Assembly (NCBI GenBank): GCA_049325575.1
Contig: JBMOLK010000188.1
Location: 1-64,000 of the forward strand
DNA: 64,000 nucleotides
From: JBMOLK01 sp049325575
Lineage (GTDB): Bacteria; Bacillota; Clostridia; Acetivibrionales; Acetivibrionaceae
Direction of reading: 5' to 3'
Shown: positions 62,476 through 64,000 of the stretch, in pieces
Layout: every line of letters starts with the position of its first letter
How positions within the stretch are numbered: the first letter of the stretch is position 1
Notes under the pieces: model-generated
What the model was told of the DNA's origin: nothing
What the model saw: the letters and a program-made list of their open reading frames with translations, nothing else
Databases searched by the model: none
Translations under genes and position numbers: made by a program

Positions 62476-63615
62476 ATGAAATTCGGAACTAAACTTATCC
62501 ACAGCAATAACTCAATCGATAAGCATACAGGAGCGTTAAGCATACCTATTTACCAGGTTTCAACCTATCATCAGTTTGATATTGAAAAAGGAAATGAATT
62601 TGACTATTCAAGGTCCGGGAATCCTACCAGGAAAGCATTGGAGGAGACAATAGCACTATTGGAAGGCGGAGATAAAGGCTATGCATTTTCATCGGGAATG
62701 GCTGCAACTTCTTCAGTATTGTCAATATTTTCCAAAGGGGATCATATATTGGTCTGTGAAGATGTATATGGTGGAACTTACAGGGTAAGCACAAACTTTT
62801 TTCCAAGGTTTGGTCTTGAAATAGAGTTCTTTAATGCTGCTGACACTGATGAATTTAAAGGGAAGATAAAAAGCAATACCCGGGCAGTGTTTTTGGAGAC
62901 CCCTTCAAATCCATTAATGAAAATAACTGACCTTAAAGGTATTATCAAAGCTGCAAAAGAACATGGTTTAACCGTTATAGTTGATAACACCTTTATGTCT
63001 CCATATTTGCAAAGACCTATAGAACTCGGGGCAGATATAGTTATACACAGTGCAACGAAATTTATAGGCGGGCACAGTGATGTTGTGGGCGGACTTGTGG
63101 TTGTAAAGGGAGAAGAACTTTCTAAAAAAGTATATTCAATTCAAAACGGATTTGGTGCAATATTGGGGCCGCAGGACAGTTGGCTCCTGCTTAGGGGAAT
63201 TAAAACACTAAAGGTAAGGATGGATTTTCAGCAGCAAAATGCTATGAAGCTTGCAAGCTGGCTTTCAGAAAACAGGAAGGTTTTAAAGGTGTTCTATCCA
63301 GGGCTTAACAGCCATGAGGGCAAAGAAGTTCACCTTTCCCAGGCTGATGGGGCGGGTGCTGTTTTATCGTTTCTGACAAAGGATACCGCTACAGCAAAAG
63401 GCTTTATGAGAAGTGTAAAAACAGCTGCTGTTGCTGTAAGTCTTGGAGGAGTAGAGACTATTGTTTCATACCCTGTTAAGATGTCCCATGCTGCCATGCC
63501 TAAGGATGAAAGAGAAAAACATGGGATTACGGAAAACCTTATAAGGGTTTCAGTTGGACTAGAGGAAGTAGATGATCTGATCTATGACTTTGATAAAGCA
63601 CTTAATGCTGATTAA
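62476..63615 (+). CDS. Second Cys/Met-metabolism PLP enzyme (cystathionine lyase or synthase)
   Basis: 379 residues, clearly paralogous to the preceding gene (FDYSRSGNPTRKALEETIA, ETPSNPLMKITDL, PLP lysine K195 in HSATKFIGGHSDVVGG). GALSIPIYQVSTYHQF near the start and SLGGVETIVSYP near the end are in the style of cystathionine gamma-lyase/gamma-synthase. It probably forms an operon with the first enzyme (14-base gap, GAGGAGGTGG site). With cysK just downstream it points to methionine-cysteine interconversion. Exact reaction unresolved. Confidence 0.85.
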   Translation: MKFGTKLIHSNNSIDKHTGALSIPIYQVSTYHQFDIEKGNEFDYSRSGNPTRKALEETIALLEGGDKGYAFSSGMAATSSVLSIFSKGDHILVCEDVYGGTYRVSTNFFPRFGLEIEFFNAADTDEFKGKIKSNTRAVFLETPSNPLMKITDLKGIIKAAKEHGLTVIVDNTFMSPYLQRPIELGADIVIHSATKFIGGHSDVVGGLVVVKGEELSKKVYSIQNGFGAILGPQDSWLLLRGIKTLKVRMDFQQQNAMKLASWLSENRKVLKVFYPGLNSHEGKEVHLSQADGAGAVLSFLTKDTATAKGFMRSVKTAAVAVSLGGVETIVSYPVKMSHAAMPKDEREKHGITENLIRVSVGLEEVDDLIYDFDKALNAD

Positions 63616-63636
63616 TTTTTTTAGCATAAATCCTAC

Positions 63637-63654
63637 TAAACCTATAGGAATTTA
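63637..63654 (+). promoter_or_regulatory. Operator-like box 1, cysK promoter
   Basis: TAAACCTATAGGAATTTA, identical to the 18-mer at 4116-4133 and likewise 22 bases ahead of the -35. Confidence 0.75.
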
Positions 63655-63676
63655 ATAAAATATTTTTAAAAACCTA

Positions 63677-63705
63677 TTGACAAAAAATGCATAACATATT
63701 AAAAT
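63677..63705 (+). promoter_or_regulatory. cysK promoter
   Basis: TTGACA (63677-63682), 17-base spacer, TAAAAT (63700-63705); same elements and spacing as the sulfate-operon promoter at 4155-4183. Confidence 0.75.
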
Positions 63706-63717
63706 TATAATAACCCA

Positions 63718-63739
63718 TAAAACATATAAGAATACTGGG
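63718..63739 (+). promoter_or_regulatory. Operator-like box 2, cysK promoter
   Basis: TAAAACATATAAGAATACTG and two further bases, 12 bases after the -10; nearly the same as 4194-4214. Confidence 0.75.
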
Positions 63740-63814
63740 TATTAAAAAAATAATTTACAGACGCAATTATTGGGTATAATATAACAACAGATATTAAATG
63801 AACGGAGTGATTAT

Positions 63815-64000
63815 ATGAGTAAGATTGCAAAAAATCTGACCGATCTTATCGGGAATACGCCTCTTTTGGAACTGACAAACTATAACAAAAGTAATGGCAT
63901 TGAGTCCAGACTTATTGCAAAGCTTGAGTATTTTAATCCTGCGGGAAGTGTAAAGGACAGGATAGGATATGCAATGATTAAGGATGCAGAAGAAAAAGGA
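63815..64000 (+). CDS. cysK: Cysteine synthase, 3' end outside the window
   Basis: The first 62 residues of a fold-type II PLP enzyme: SKIAKNLTDLIGNTPLLEL, AKLEYFNPAGSVKDRIGYAM. The PLP lysine is the K of GSVKDR. This enzyme joins O-acetylserine and sulfide to cysteine; a cystathionine beta-synthase-like role (MccA/CBS) is possible and cannot be excluded from the visible part. GGAGTGA lies upstream of ATG. It has its own promoter with two operator-like boxes. In Bacillus, CysK is the partner of CymR, which fits the nearby regulator. The gene runs off the right edge. Confidence 0.92.
   Translation, partial: MSKIAKNLTDLIGNTPLLELTNYNKSNGIESRLIAKLEYFNPAGSVKDRIGYAMIKDAEEKG

Noticed and set aside
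61307..63615. Treating the two PLP genes as one recently duplicated tandem repeat
   Set aside because: The proteins share family motifs but differ throughout; this is an old paralogy, not a DNA-level repeat.

Overview
The window looks like chromosomal DNA of a low-GC, Gram-positive, anaerobic clostridium. The signs are AT-rich intergenic DNA, AGGAGG-type ribosome-binding sites with frequent TTG and GTG starts, and a secreted protein with a type I dockerin (55135-55896). The dockerin points to a cellulosome producer of the Ruminiclostridium type; that placement is inference. No rRNA, tRNA, CRISPR array, IS element or prophage was seen.

Layout. (1) 1-4059: c-di-GMP turnover genes (the 3' part of an HD-GYP gene and a membrane PAS-PAS-GGDEF-EAL protein) with a VOC protein between them. 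(2) 4060-12999: one long sulfur-assimilation operon. It encodes a DUF2061 protein, an Fe-S APS reductase, CysD, CysN fused to a decayed APS-kinase domain, a ThiS-like carrier, a ThiF/MoeB-type activating enzyme, a JAMM peptidase, a siroheme sulfite reductase with two ferredoxin clusters, a TusA-like protein, MetY and a thioredoxin-reductase-like flavoprotein. The gene set matches the protein-thiocarboxylate route to homocysteine described in Wolinella (HcyS/HcyF/HcyD/MetY). (3) 13421-41510: a hybrid NRPS/trans-AT PKS cluster. The first NRPS is C-A-T-E with an asparagine-type A-domain code. Next to it is a ClbP/XcnG-like serine peptidase fused to an ABC exporter. Together they predict an N-acyl-D-Asn prodrug that is cut during export, as in colibactin, xenocoumacin and zwittermicin. 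The rest of the line is a second NRPS, a free-standing acyltransferase, a KS-DH-KR-ACP PKS, a KS lacking its EAHGTGT histidine, an A-T-C NRPS and a frame-broken partial C-T protein. No thioesterase is visible. A BtrH-like protein, a UDP-galactopyranose mutase and a glycosyltransferase lead the cluster.

(4) 41511-43256: a decay zone holding a MoxR ATPase fragment with an expanded 15-base repeat, a histidine kinase remnant, and an apparently intact NarL-type response regulator. (5) 43452-52107: RDD, OB-fold membrane, flotillin and giant AAA ATPase genes, probably a membrane-domain system. (6) 52124-60319: mixed genes: PspC, a secreted lysozyme-like protein, REC-PilZ with an apparent AUA start, the dockerin protein, hisC, a small LDCC protein, an OmpR/HK two-component pair and a DUF2318 protein. 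(7) 60320-64000: an Rrf2/CymR-like regulator, two transsulfuration PLP enzymes and the start of cysK.

Regions 2 and 7 are tied together by seven copies of a TAAAC(C/A)TATA(G/A)GAAT box. These lie around the promoters of the sulfate operon, the Rrf2 gene and cysK, and in front of the first transsulfuration gene. The sulfate and cysK promoters have almost the same box/-35/-10/box architecture, which points to a local sulfur regulon run by the Rrf2 protein.
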